Shown: piece by piece, positions 24,858 to 33,866 of the stretch
How the letters are laid out: every line of letters begins with the position of its first letter
Position numbering within the stretch: position 1 is the first letter of the stretch
DNA from: Verrucomicrobiia bacterium
Lineage (GTDB): Bacteria; Verrucomicrobiota; Verrucomicrobiia; Opitutales; Opitutaceae
DNA: 55,826 nucleotides
Direction: 5' to 3'
Assembly: GCA_011525695.1 (NCBI GenBank)
Contig: WYBX01000141.1
Span: forward strand, 1-55,826
Translations under genes and position numbers: made by a program
Notes under the pieces: generated by a model
The model's database searches: none
Seen by the model: only the letters and a program-made list of their open reading frames with translations
What the model was told of the DNA's origin: nothing

Positions 24858-26786
24858 ATGAGACCGTCGCTCCTTACGTTCCGGCCGAACCCGGCATCGA
24901 TTGTCTGGCTGCTGCTCGCGAGCCTCGTACTGCCGCCCACTGCCGCCGCGGCCGAGAACTGGTGGCCGGCCATCGATGCCGGGCGGTTCGCCCGCTCCGG
25001 CCGATGGGAGGCCACGGCGCACCGGTATGCCGCCGAGCCGGCGCTCGCGACGAAGGAGGACGGCGCGGCAATCGAGTTCACCTTCCGTGGCCGCGCCCTC
25101 GTGCTCAGCCTCGACACGCTGACTCCACCCAACAACTTTGGGCCGCCGGAACTCGGCGCACTGGAAATCCTGGTCGATGGGACGCCGGCAATGACGGTTC
25201 GTCCGCGCGCCGAACCGAACGAGGTGGTCATCCTGAGGTCCGATGGCGCATGCGATCACCGGGTTCGGGTGATTCATCGCGCGGATTCGGGTGGCACCGG
25301 GGCGCGAATCCGCGGGTTTCGGGTGATTGACGGGCCCTCGGGGGACCTGGCCTTCGTGCTCAGCGGCGAAAGCCACCGCGCCTTCATCGATGCGCGGGCA
25401 ATCCTGAGCCGCCGCGGCCAGGTGGTGCGTGAAGGGCTGGTGCGCAACTGGCTGACCAGTGGTTGCCGTCTCGCCGGGCTGCCGCCCGGCGGCGGCTATG
25501 CGCTCGAGCTGCGCGCGGCGGGTTGGCGCACCGCCCTGCGGGAGGGCATAACGATCCGCGCTGGCGCGGAAACGGTCCTCGATCCGATCTACCTCGAGCG
25601 GATCCATGACGTGACGCAGGTCTCGTTCACGTTTCCGTTCCGCGGCCATCCGGTCGTCCGGCTGCCGGGCGGCACTTTCCGGGCGCGGTTTGCCGCACCC
25701 AAGGCTGAAATCCGTGAAGTGAGACTTCGGCGGGAGTTCGGCCCCGCCGTGGTGTCCCGCCGCTGCGAGTTCACGGAGGACCCTGCCGCCGCGTTCTATT
25801 ACGAGCGGGAAGGAACGATTGCCATACCCGCGGACACGCCGCCGGGCACCTACGATCTCGAGGTGACCATTGCCGGCGAGCGCGGCCCAGAGGTGCTCCG
25901 CTCGCCCCGGAGTGTCGGAGTCGTGGAGGCCTTCGCGGACGACCCGGTATTCGTCTCCTGGGGACATCTCGACACTTGGGGACAGTATCAGGCGGAGTAC
26001 GTCGAGGAATTGGTGCGGATCGCCAACCTGATTGCGCCGGACATGGTGCTCGTCTCGAACGAGGCGAACCCCGCGTATGCCGCCGGGGCACTGCACGGGC
26101 TCGAGATGCCGTTTGTCATCAATTTCGGCAACCATCGCGGCCCGGAGCCGGGACCGTGGTTTGGCGACCCGACCGGAGCGGTCCATTTCGGGCCGGCCTT
26201 CACGGTCCTGAACGTCAGCGCGCCATGGGATCGGGATCCGGCGGTGGCGCACAATCTCCTGTCGGCCCCAGAAGCGGCCAAGCTGAGGATCGTGAATGCG
26301 TATGAGGCCAATGCGCCGGTCGCCGGGTTTTTCGACCGGCACGGGATTGCGCTGATTCATTATGGGCATGGCCCGGGCCCGGTGGTGGCGACGCTCGGCA
26401 CCACCCCGACCGTGCGGGTCGGCAAGTCGAACAGCGAGAGCTTCCGGGTGATTCGGTTCAGGGATGGCCGGCCGGCTTCATATACCTACAAAAACCATGC
26501 CACGGCGCCGATTCCGTTTCCGCGTGGCGCACGGCCGCCGCTGGGCGTCGTGCATGAGTCGGCGAACGACGGGCGGCAGCCGGCGGCGTCGGCACATTAT
26601 TACAATGAATTGGAGGAGGGTTTCAGCAATGCCCGGGCGGTGTTCGTGATGCCGCGGGGCGCGTATCGCGCGATCGGCGGCCGGGTCGAGCGGACGATCG
26701 AGAGCGAGGATGGAAAATTTGCCGTGGTATTTGTGCGCTTCGATCTCCCTGCCGGCAGCAGCGGAAAAATCGTGGTGCAGCCGTAA
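24858..26786 (+). CDS. Secreted protein with CE2-like N-terminal and degenerate metallophosphoesterase-like domain
   Basis: This 642-residue protein has a signal peptide (IVWLLLASLVLPPTAAAAE). The first 150 residues form a beta-rich region (IEFTFRGRALVLSLD, ALEILVDGTPAMTV, CDHRVRVIHRAD) like the jelly-roll at the start of CE2 esterases. The central part resembles a calcineurin-like phosphoesterase: FVSWGHLDTWGQY, IAPDMVLVSNEAN, FVINFGNHRGPEPGPWFGD and ALIHYGHGPGPV stand where DxH, GDxxD, GNHE/D and GHxH would be. Several metal ligands are replaced (NEAN, GNHR, GHGP), so ordinary phosphoesterase activity is doubtful. It may be a binding protein or a divergent hydrolase. It ends the plus-strand cluster. 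The fold call is inference from motif spacing. Confidence 0.6.
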   Translation: MRPSLLTFRPNPASIVWLLLASLVLPPTAAAAENWWPAIDAGRFARSGRWEATAHRYAAEPALATKEDGAAIEFTFRGRALVLSLDTLTPPNNFGPPELGALEILVDGTPAMTVRPRAEPNEVVILRSDGACDHRVRVIHRADSGGTGARIRGFRVIDGPSGDLAFVLSGESHRAFIDARAILSRRGQVVREGLVRNWLTSGCRLAGLPPGGGYALELRAAGWRTALREGITIRAGAETVLDPIYLERIHDVTQVSFTFPFRGHPVVRLPGGTFRARFAAPKAEIREVRLRREFGPAVVSRRCEFTEDPAAAFYYEREGTIAIPADTPPGTYDLEVTIAGERGPEVLRSPRSVGVVEAFADDPVFVSWGHLDTWGQYQAEYVEELVRIANLIAPDMVLVSNEANPAYAAGALHGLEMPFVINFGNHRGPEPGPWFGDPTGAVHFGPAFTVLNVSAPWDRDPAVAHNLLSAPEAAKLRIVNAYEANAPVAGFFDRHGIALIHYGHGPGPVVATLGTTPTVRVGKSNSESFRVIRFRDGRPASYTYKNHATAPIPFPRGARPPLGVVHESANDGRQPAASAHYYNELEEGFSNARAVFVMPRGAYRAIGGRVERTIESEDGKFAVVFVRFDLPAGSSGKIVVQP

Positions 26787-26800
26787 GTCGTAGCCAAGTG

Positions 26801-26813
26801 CTGCCGGTGGCAG
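26801..26813. terminator. Hairpin between convergent genes
   Basis: CTGCC-GGT-GGCAG forms a 5-bp stem 14 bases after the stop of the plus-strand gene, in the space between convergent genes. A second short stem (TCCGC-GTTA-GCGGA) overlaps the stop of the minus-strand transporter. Neither has a clear T-run. Confidence 0.35.
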
Positions 26814-26931
26814 GAGCATGAAATGTTCGTCCGTGGGCCCCGCGCCGTCGGAAAATTGCCGCAAACCACTCGCCGGGGAAAGGTCGGCTGAAAGCTCTCG
26901 AGTGCTCCTCTCAGTTCATGAAGCTTCCGCG

Positions 26932-28224
26932 TTAGCGGATAGGGGTACGGGCCAGACTGTCCTCTCCGGGAAGCGGACTATCGGGAGCCGACACGTCGGG
27001 AACACGCTGGTCGGAGGGATTGCGGAACACCAATAGGAACACTCCCAGCACGAAAAGCGCGCCCACCGCGGGGGTCATCCAAATGCTCTGCCAGTCATGG
27101 GCCATCGTGCCTTGGGCCGTCGCCAGTCGGTTCATGGCCAAGACCTTTCCTGCCATCAAGGTTCCGACAAAGGCGCCTACACCCCACAGGATGAAGGCAA
27201 TGAAACCTTGGGCGGCGGCCCGGTTCTTCTCGGTGGCTTCACTGTCCACATAAAGCTGGCCGGCAATGAAGAGAAAGTCGTAGCAGACGCCATGCACCAG
27301 GATGGCCCCGAACACGAGCACGACCTGCAGTCCCGGGGCGGCCTCCACACTGCCGGCCAGCAGTGCGTAACGGGTCACCCACGCAAGGATTCCGATTGCA
27401 ATTGTCCTCTTGTAGCCGAGGCGCCGCAGGAAAACGGCCAGGAGCAAGAGGAAAGCGACATCCGAGACTTGAGATAGGGACATCTTGGCCGTAATTCCCG
27501 ACCACTGCAGTTCCGAAAGGTATATGGAAAGGGTCACAAAGTAGAAGTACAGCGGTATACAAATAAGGAACATGCACAGGATGAAGCCCGCGAACGCTGG
27601 TTTCCGCAGCAGTGCCAGCGCGTCCAGCCCGAGGATTTCACCCAACGTTACGTTCGCACCGATTTTCCGCGGTGGGGTGTGCGGCAACGTGAAGGCATAC
27701 AGGCCGAACACAATCGAAACGGCCCCCGAGAGATGGAACTGGATGGCGGATTGTTCGCCACGCAGCAGGCTGAGCGTCACCCCGCCGGCGGCCCAGCCGA
27801 CTGCGGAAAGCACCTTGATCCTCGGAAAATCAACCTTGGCATTCGCGAGGTGGTGCAGGGACAGGGAGTTGCCGAGCGCCAGGGTCGGGGCATACGCGGC
27901 ACAATATATGATCAATGTCGGATAGAACGATTGAAATGTATCCACTTGCGCCAGGAGGAGAAGGAGCGCTCCGCCGGCGATGCCGAGGCAGCCAAGGAGC
28001 TTCTCGGAGGCGAAGTAACGGTCCGCGATCAGACCGACGAAGAAAGGCGAGATCATGGATCCGATCGCAAAGGCACTGTAGGCGGCGCCAATCTGCTCGC
28101 CGCCGAATTTCAGCGTGGTGGCGAGATAGGTGCCCATGCTCATGTACCAGCTTCCCCAGATGAAATACTGGAGGAACATGAACACGGCCAACCGGATTTT
28201 GAGGGAGGATTGGGTCTGGGTCAT
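26932..28224 (-). CDS. NupG/YegT-type MFS transporter (nucleoside:H+ symporter family)
   Basis: This 430-residue protein has about 12 hydrophobic helices and the family opening RLAVFMFLQYFIWGSWYMSM, followed by GTYLATTLKFGGEQIG, SMISPFFVGLIADRYF and FVTLSIYLSELQWSG. NupG homologues carry nucleosides in enterobacteria, but in Verrucomicrobia and Planctomycetes they are often next to sugar oxidoreductases, as here, where it follows a Gfo/Idh gene with a 24-base gap. It may import a sugar, a sugar acid or a nucleoside-like compound across the inner membrane. It ends convergently with the pectin cluster. Confidence 0.85.
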   Translation of the reverse strand: MTQTQSSLKIRLAVFMFLQYFIWGSWYMSMGTYLATTLKFGGEQIGAAYSAFAIGSMISPFFVGLIADRYFASEKLLGCLGIAGGALLLLLAQVDTFQSFYPTLIIYCAAYAPTLALGNSLSLHHLANAKVDFPRIKVLSAVGWAAGGVTLSLLRGEQSAIQFHLSGAVSIVFGLYAFTLPHTPPRKIGANVTLGEILGLDALALLRKPAFAGFILCMFLICIPLYFYFVTLSIYLSELQWSGITAKMSLSQVSDVAFLLLLAVFLRRLGYKRTIAIGILAWVTRYALLAGSVEAAPGLQVVLVFGAILVHGVCYDFLFIAGQLYVDSEATEKNRAAAQGFIAFILWGVGAFVGTLMAGKVLAMNRLATAQGTMAHDWQSIWMTPAVGALFVLGVFLLVFRNPSDQRVPDVSAPDSPLPGEDSLARTPIR

Positions 28225-28248
28225 GAAATGGGTGGGACGAGGATTGAT

Positions 28249-29358
28249 TCAGCGGGAGGCGGCCGGCTGCGGCGAGGTCCCGCGACCGGCCGGTGCCGCG
28301 GCGGAAGACGCTGGCCAAACCGAAAATTCGCCGAGATCCACCGACCGGCCGCCCTGATCAGCCGAGTGGTCGGCAGCGAGTGCGAGGGCATGGGAACGCA
28401 TCGACTCGCGGAGCGACGTCAGCGGCATCTCCTCATTTCGATCGATGGCGTCGAAGAAGGACTGGAACTGCGCCTGGTACGGGTGATCCGAGACATCGCC
28501 CGAATCGAGGAGCTTCATCGACAGCTCGCTCCAGCGGTGCTTGTTGACCCCGGCCAGCCGCTCGCTGTGAAACTTGTTGTCGAGCAGGCTTCCCTCGCTG
28601 CCCACCAGGTGCGTGTGGAAATAGTAGGGCTGGAGGCAGTCGATCACGGAGGCGACCTTGCCCACGCTGCCATCCTTGAATTTGATCAGCGAAACCGACG
28701 TCGTGGGATACTCGTATTTCGAGAAGACAGGATTGCTTGAGCCGGTCGCGTGGCTCATCACCGATTCCACCTCTCCCGGCAGGCAGAGGAGAAGCGCATC
28801 GAGCGCATGGCAGCCGGCGGAAAGCAGGCTGCTACCGCCGGACTTCCGAGTCGTGTTCCAGCGATAGAGGCCATACCACGGCCCGATGCCGTGGTAATAG
28901 TCCACCTCGCCGTAGTGAATCCGGCCGAGCAAGCCCTGGTCGATCACTGACTTGGTCGCGCGAAACTGACTGGAGAACCGGCATTCGAAGCACACACACG
29001 TACGCACGCCGGCCGCCTGGACCGCTTGGGCCACCCGGCGGGCCTCCTCGAGCGTAATCGTGATGGGCTTCTCGATGATGAGATGCTTCCCGGCCTCGGC
29101 TGCGGCGACGATGTGCCCGGCATGCTGGTCGGGATAGCTGCAGATCGAGACGGCATGGATCGAGGGATCGAGCAGCATCGCCGCCACCTCCGTGTAACAC
29201 GTGATGGCGCCGCCGTGGCGCGCGCTCAGCTCCGCGGGATTCTGCGGCCGGGAGGAGCAGACGGCGGTGACCTGGCCGTTGGTGGTGGCGTTGATCGCAT
29301 GGATGTGGGCGCCTGCGGCCCAGCCATATCCAATGACACCTACGTTGTATTTTTTCAT
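28249..29358 (-). CDS. Gfo/Idh/MocA-family oxidoreductase
   Basis: This 369-residue protein has an N-terminal Rossmann fold (YNVGVIGYGWAAGAHIHA), the second dinucleotide strand VTAVCSSRP, and the AGKHLIIEKPITITLEEA segment containing the EKP catalytic motif. The C-terminal alpha/beta domain includes GEVDYYHGIGPWYGLYRWN, GGSSLLSAGCHALD and GSVGKVASVIDC. This family oxidises or reduces sugars and inositols with NAD(P). It is the first gene of a two-gene minus-strand unit with the NupG-type transporter, so the two probably share a substrate. An Ala/Pro-rich tail (SSAAAPAGRGTSPQPAAS) is longer than usual and may be unstructured. Confidence 0.9.
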   Translation of the reverse strand: MKKYNVGVIGYGWAAGAHIHAINATTNGQVTAVCSSRPQNPAELSARHGGAITCYTEVAAMLLDPSIHAVSICSYPDQHAGHIVAAAEAGKHLIIEKPITITLEEARRVAQAVQAAGVRTCVCFECRFSSQFRATKSVIDQGLLGRIHYGEVDYYHGIGPWYGLYRWNTTRKSGGSSLLSAGCHALDALLLCLPGEVESVMSHATGSSNPVFSKYEYPTTSVSLIKFKDGSVGKVASVIDCLQPYYFHTHLVGSEGSLLDNKFHSERLAGVNKHRWSELSMKLLDSGDVSDHPYQAQFQSFFDAIDRNEEMPLTSLRESMRSHALALAADHSADQGGRSVDLGEFSVWPASSAAAPAGRGTSPQPAASR

Positions 29359-29672
29359 GAAGAGAAAGAGCGTTTGACGGGCCGGGCAATCGACCTCGAG
29401 GGGCTGCTTCAGTTCGGTGGGTGCAAATGGGCCAGGCGCGGTGAACGGCAGGGCGAGGCAAACGGGGGTTCGTGCGTCGTCAGCCCCCTGCTGGTAATTT
29501 CCAGCGCCTGGTGGTCAAGCGCATTGTCCACGCGCGGCGGAAAAGTATTGGATAAGGGCTGAAAGCGAGTTGAGGCCCAGATGGGCGTGCACTAGGATGC
29601 GCCTGTTCTCCGGGGCGGATCCCACCCGCCGGAAATCCCACCTCGTCTGGCGACTCATATAACCTTAAGAAC
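29359..29672. promoter_or_regulatory. Divergent intergenic region with AT-rich island
   Basis: This region separates the minus-strand oxidoreductase and the plus-strand quinoprotein gene and should hold both promoters. The last 20 bases and the first 25 of the next frame (about 29656-29698, CATATAACC...CTATATATTAATTA) form an AT-rich island in GC-rich surroundings, suggesting promoter elements very close to or inside the annotated start. No terminator or small gene was seen. Confidence 0.4.
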
Positions 29673-31844
29673 TTGGCTCTATATATTAATTACTGTCAGC
29701 AGTGCCGGGCCCGGGCGGTCGGAGCTTGGGTCGCGGCTTTCGCGACCATGCTCCAGTTCGGCGCGCCCGCCACGGCCTTGCCCCGCGACGCCGGCCCGGA
29801 ATTCAAGGTGATACCCGCCGCACGATCCGACGAGCTGACGGAGAGCAATGGCTGGCCGGCGCAGGCGGAGTACCGCACCTGGTCCCGGTCCCACGGGGGC
29901 CCGACCTCCAATCGCTACTCCGCGTTGAGCCAGATCAACCGGACGAATGTCAGCCGGTTGCGGGTGGCGTGGACTTACCGTTCCGGCGACGGGCTTGGCA
30001 ACGTGCAGTGCAACCCGATTGTGGTGGACGGGACAATGTATGCGCCAACCTCCGGCAAGCACATGGTCGCGCTGGATGCCGCCACCGGGAAAGAGCTCTG
30101 GCGGTTTCGCCCGGAGTCCGGCGATGCCCTGCAGGATATTCCCGCCCGCCGCGGATTGCTGCACTGGCGGGGAGACGCATCCCATCCGGCTCGCATCATC
30201 TTTGCCGCCGGCAAGTGGGTTTACGCGCTCGATCCGGGAACCGGCCGGCCGATTGCTTCCTTTGGCGACAATGGACGGACCGAGATTCCGACGTTCGGCA
30301 CGGTGGGTGGCGTCGTGTGGCGGCGGACGCTGATTCTTCCCGGGTACCTCGGGGATGTGTATGGTTACGACATTGCGTCCGGGGAACTGCGCTGGCGGTT
30401 CCACACCATCGCCCAACCAGGCGAGTTCGGGGCCGATACCTGGGCGGAGCGGGACGGTGGGGCGAACTGCTGGGGCGGGGTGGCCCTCGATGAACCCAGG
30501 GGGATTGCCTATGTTTCCACCGGATCGCCGAAGCCTAATTTTGTCGGCGGGCAGCGGGGACCGGGCGACAACCTGTTCGCCAATTGTGTCATCGCGCTCG
30601 ATGCCGCGACCGGCAAGCGCCGCTGGCATTTCCAGGAGGTGCGGCACGACATCTGGAACTACGACATCCCGGCGCCACCGAACCTGGTCACCGTGATGCG
30701 CGACGGACGGAGGGTTGATGCCGTGGCGCAGGTAACAAAGCTCGGCCACACGCTGCTCCTCGACCGGGTGAGCGGAAAGCCGCTCTTCCCCTTCCGGCTG
30801 CGGCGGGCGCCGAAGTCGACGATTCCGGGGGAATGGACCGCGCCCTATCAGCCGGACCCCGAGTTGCCGGAGCGGTTTGTCGATCATTTCATGGTGTTCC
30901 GGCCTGAAGACATCACGGACCGCACGCCGGAGGCGCGGGACTATGTCACCAAGCTGATTGCCGGGGCGAACCATGGCACCTGGTTTGCGCCGATGAAACT
31001 CAACCAGCCGACGGTGACGTATGGCGACAATGGGGGCGCCAACTGGCCGGGGGCATCGTTCGATCCCACGACCGGCCGGCTCTACGTCACCGCCAATGAG
31101 CTGCCCTGGATCATGTCGATCCTGCGGGACGATGATCCGCCGCCGCTGGTTCCCGCCACGGCTGGGGAACAGGCCTACAAGCAATATTGCGCGGCCTGCC
31201 ATGGCGCGACCCGCCGCGGCATGGGCATGGTCCCGGGGTTGCTCGGTCTTCGCCAGCGGCTCGACGGGAATGCGATCGCCGAGATGATTAAGAGGGGGAG
31301 GGGGGCGATGCCGCCCATGCCGCAGGTGCCCGAGGCCGAGGCGCGGCAGTTGATCGACTTTCTGCTCGCGCGGGATCGCCCCTCCGGGGGGCGGCCGGTG
31401 AAGGCCACCTACATCCATGCAGGGTTCCAGCGTCTGAAGGATCACGAGGGGTATACGGGCATCAAGCCGCCATGGGGAACCCTCAATTGCCTGGATCTGA
31501 ACACGGGCCGGTTGGTCTGGAAGGTGCCACTGGGCGAATACCCGGAGCTGACCAAGGCGGGTTTGGCCAAGACGGGCACGGAGAATTATGGCGGTGCCAC
31601 CACCACGGCGGGCGGGCTGGTCTTCTGCGGTGGCACACGCGATGCTAAGATCCGCGCGTTCGATTCGGATACCGGCGCCGAACTCTGGGCCGGCGACCTG
31701 CCGCACGATGGTTCCACTCCCCCGACCACCTATGAGATCAATGGCCGCCAGTATGTGGTCATCGCCGCGATGGGCGTGCGTATGCTGGAGGGCCCGGCGG
31801 GCGACGCCTGGGTCGCCTTTGCCTTGGATGGAAAACCGGAGTGA
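29673..31844 (+). CDS. PQQ-dependent dehydrogenase with cytochrome c domain
   Basis: This 723-residue protein has a hydrophobic N terminus consistent with export, and quinoprotein propeller repeats: VAWTYRSGDGLGNVQCNPIV, GKHMVALDAATGKELWRF, YALDPGTGRPIASFGDNGRT and CVIALDAATGKRRWHFQEV. A cytochrome c insert carries C506-A-A-C509-H510 (heme) with a later MPPMPQ Met segment. The last propeller blades follow (YGGATTTAGGLVFCGGTRDA). It oxidises an alcohol or aldose in the periplasm and passes electrons to c-type cytochromes. The start is uncertain: TTG at 29673 gives the signal peptide, whereas the ATG at 29748 removes it. It is upstream of a CocE-like hydrolase in the same direction. Confidence 0.88.
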   Translation: MALYINYCQQCRARAVGAWVAAFATMLQFGAPATALPRDAGPEFKVIPAARSDELTESNGWPAQAEYRTWSRSHGGPTSNRYSALSQINRTNVSRLRVAWTYRSGDGLGNVQCNPIVVDGTMYAPTSGKHMVALDAATGKELWRFRPESGDALQDIPARRGLLHWRGDASHPARIIFAAGKWVYALDPGTGRPIASFGDNGRTEIPTFGTVGGVVWRRTLILPGYLGDVYGYDIASGELRWRFHTIAQPGEFGADTWAERDGGANCWGGVALDEPRGIAYVSTGSPKPNFVGGQRGPGDNLFANCVIALDAATGKRRWHFQEVRHDIWNYDIPAPPNLVTVMRDGRRVDAVAQVTKLGHTLLLDRVSGKPLFPFRLRRAPKSTIPGEWTAPYQPDPELPERFVDHFMVFRPEDITDRTPEARDYVTKLIAGANHGTWFAPMKLNQPTVTYGDNGGANWPGASFDPTTGRLYVTANELPWIMSILRDDDPPPLVPATAGEQAYKQYCAACHGATRRGMGMVPGLLGLRQRLDGNAIAEMIKRGRGAMPPMPQVPEAEARQLIDFLLARDRPSGGRPVKATYIHAGFQRLKDHEGYTGIKPPWGTLNCLDLNTGRLVWKVPLGEYPELTKAGLAKTGTENYGGATTTAGGLVFCGGTRDAKIRAFDSDTGAELWAGDLPHDGSTPPTTYEINGRQYVVIAAMGVRMLEGPAGDAWVAFALDGKPE

Positions 31845-31879
31845 GACCAGGGACCAAGGACGATTGACCAAGGACCAAT
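31845..31879 (+). repeat. Short degenerate direct repeat (GACCAAGGAC units)
   Basis: Three related units, GACCAGGGACCAAGGAC, GACCAAGG and GGACCAAT, follow the quinoprotein stop. The pattern looks like a dispersed intergenic repeat rather than a regulatory site. Confidence 0.4.
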
Positions 31880-31897
31880 TTCCCCGCTTTGAACCAC

Positions 31898-33718
31898 ATG
31901 ACGTTCTCGGCCCGCACTGCTTTTTGCCCGGCACGCCTTCCACGGCGCAGCTTTATGCGCGCCCGCGACGGACTGGTTCTCGTTTTGCTCAGCTGGGTGA
32001 CTGCGGTCATCGCGTCGGACAGCTCGGCGCAAGTGGAGCGCAACGTCGCGGTGCCGATGCGCGATGGCGTTGTGCTGCGGGCGGACGTGTTTCGTCCCCA
32101 CGGTGATGGGCCGTTCCCCGTGCTCGTCATGCGCACACCCTACGGCAAGAGCGGGGGCGGTCCCATCGATGACTACCTGCGCGCCGGTTATATCGTGGTG
32201 AAACAGGACGCGCGCGGGCGCTACCAGTCGGACGGCGAATACGAGTCGCAATACAAGTTCGGGACCCACGATGCCGAGGACGGCTATGACACTGTCGAAT
32301 GGGCGGCGCGGCTGCCGGGTGCCAATGGCAAGGTGGGCACATTCGGAGTGTCGTACAATGCGCTGCTGCAATGGCGGCTCGCACCACTGCGTCCACCGTC
32401 GATGATTGCGATGGCGGCAAGTTCGATTCCACCGCGACTGACCAATCTCGAGGGCCCGGGCACGATTCGCCCCGGCCGCCGCCTGCTCTGGTATTATGGT
32501 GGAATGTCGCCCGACATGCGGCTGCGCTCCGGCAGACCCGGCGCCACCACGCGGGACGCGGCCAAGAAACTCTGGGATCTCGGGATGAGGGAAAACTTGC
32601 TGTACTTCCTGCCCTGGTCCGAATTGCCCGTGGAGGTATGCGAGGATGACACGGATGACATCCAGGCATGGTTGCGGGAGCCGCATCTCGATCCGTGGAA
32701 TCTCCTGGCTGGATGTCCTGAGATTGCGGTGCCGAACCTGGATATCGTCGGCTGGTTCGATCATTGCAACGACTCGATCGAATTCTTTGGGGCGATGCGC
32801 CGCACCGGCCGGACAGCGGCGGCGCGCGAGGGGCAGCGGTTAATCATTGGACCCTGGAGCCATGCTGCGCTGGGCCGCCGAATCCAGGGCGGCCTTGATT
32901 TCGGCCCAGCGGCGGAGCTCGATCTCCCGGCATTGCAGGTGCGCTGGTTCGATCATTGGATCAAGGGTCACGGTGAAGGCGTCAATCCGCGCGCGCCGGT
33001 CCGGATTTTCATCATGGGTGCGAACACCTGGCGGGATGAGCAGGACTGGCCGCTGCAGCGGGCGCAGCCGCGAATCTACCACTTGGCCAGCGGTGGACAT
33101 GCCAACACGCCTTCCGGCGATGGGCGGTTGCTGCCGGAGACGCTGCGGACGGCCGGCCAGGACCAGTATCGCTACGATCCGCGAATCCCGGTGCCCACGC
33201 TGTGGAGTCCGGCGCATTTCACCCAGCCGGCGGACCAGCGCCCGCTCGCCGCGCGGCAGGACATCCTCGTTTACCAGACGGAGCCCCTGGCGGAACCGAT
33301 GGAAGTGACGGGTTATCCCGAGGTCACGCTGTCCGTGAGCTGCTCGACGCCTGACACCGATCTTTTCGCGCGATTGATCGATGTCGCGCCGGATGGCACC
33401 GCTCGCGACGTGGCGATGGGCATGGTGCGCGCGCGCTACCGCGACGGGCTGGACCGGCCGCAGCTGCTCGTCCCCGGGGCCGTGACGGCGATTCGGATCC
33501 GGCTCCGCCCGACGGCGAACGAGTTCCAGGCCGGGCATCGTATTCGTCTCGACGTTACAAGTTCGGATTTCCCGAACTTCGACCGCAATCACAACACCGC
33601 CGGCGATCAGAACGCGGATGCCCGCCTCGTGCCGGCCGACATCACGCTGCACCATGGTCCCGGCCGGGAGTCGCGGCTCGTGCTGCCCGTGGTGCCGCGG
33701 CGATCCCACGGAGGGTGA
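31898..33718 (+). CDS. CocE/NonD-family alpha/beta hydrolase (X-Pro peptidase S15-like)
   Basis: This protein of about 606 residues has a signal-like stretch (GLVLVLLSWVTAVIA); the ATG at 31955 is an equally good start that would leave a compact signal peptide. The S15 pattern is clear: VERNVAVPMRDGVVLRADVF, GYIVVKQDARGRYQSDGEY, the nucleophile S152 in GTFGVSYNALLQ, the acid region near DIVGWFDHCNDS, and the His in IIGPWSHAALGR. The C-terminal jelly-roll is present (PEVTLSVSCSTPDTDLFARL, AGHRIRLDVTSSDFPNFDRN). Members hydrolyse esters or amides, including acylated compounds. It follows the PQQ dehydrogenase and precedes a TonB receptor, which suggests extracytoplasmic deacylation of an imported substrate (inference). 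Confidence 0.87.
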   Translation: MTFSARTAFCPARLPRRSFMRARDGLVLVLLSWVTAVIASDSSAQVERNVAVPMRDGVVLRADVFRPHGDGPFPVLVMRTPYGKSGGGPIDDYLRAGYIVVKQDARGRYQSDGEYESQYKFGTHDAEDGYDTVEWAARLPGANGKVGTFGVSYNALLQWRLAPLRPPSMIAMAASSIPPRLTNLEGPGTIRPGRRLLWYYGGMSPDMRLRSGRPGATTRDAAKKLWDLGMRENLLYFLPWSELPVEVCEDDTDDIQAWLREPHLDPWNLLAGCPEIAVPNLDIVGWFDHCNDSIEFFGAMRRTGRTAAAREGQRLIIGPWSHAALGRRIQGGLDFGPAAELDLPALQVRWFDHWIKGHGEGVNPRAPVRIFIMGANTWRDEQDWPLQRAQPRIYHLASGGHANTPSGDGRLLPETLRTAGQDQYRYDPRIPVPTLWSPAHFTQPADQRPLAARQDILVYQTEPLAEPMEVTGYPEVTLSVSCSTPDTDLFARLIDVAPDGTARDVAMGMVRARYRDGLDRPQLLVPGAVTAIRIRLRPTANEFQAGHRIRLDVTSSDFPNFDRNHNTAGDQNADARLVPADITLHHGPGRESRLVLPVVPRRSHGG

Positions 33719-33745
33719 TCGCCCCGCCGTGCCGCCGCCGAGAAA

Positions 33746-33775
33746 TTGGACGTTGACAGCCTCAATATTCATAAT
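33746..33775 (+). promoter_or_regulatory. Candidate promoter of the second TonB receptor
   Basis: TTGGAC (33746-33751) is followed after 18 bases by CATAAT (33770-33775), in an unusually AT-rich patch upstream of the receptor start. CATAAT matches five of six -10 positions, but the -35 match is poor. An overlapping TTGACA at 33753 is too close to that -10. No strong operator was seen. Confidence 0.35.
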
Positions 33776-33866
33776 AATCACATCCGCGAGGAAGTGACTA
33801 ATACCCCGTTTCCGACGGCTCCCCTGGCCGCCTGTTCTTAGTGAAACGTCACAACCGCAACCCACA

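Noticed and set aside
29679..31943. Minus-strand frame of 754 codons opposite the PQQ dehydrogenase
   Set aside because: It has no motif, while the plus-strand quinoprotein and CxxCH signals are unambiguous.
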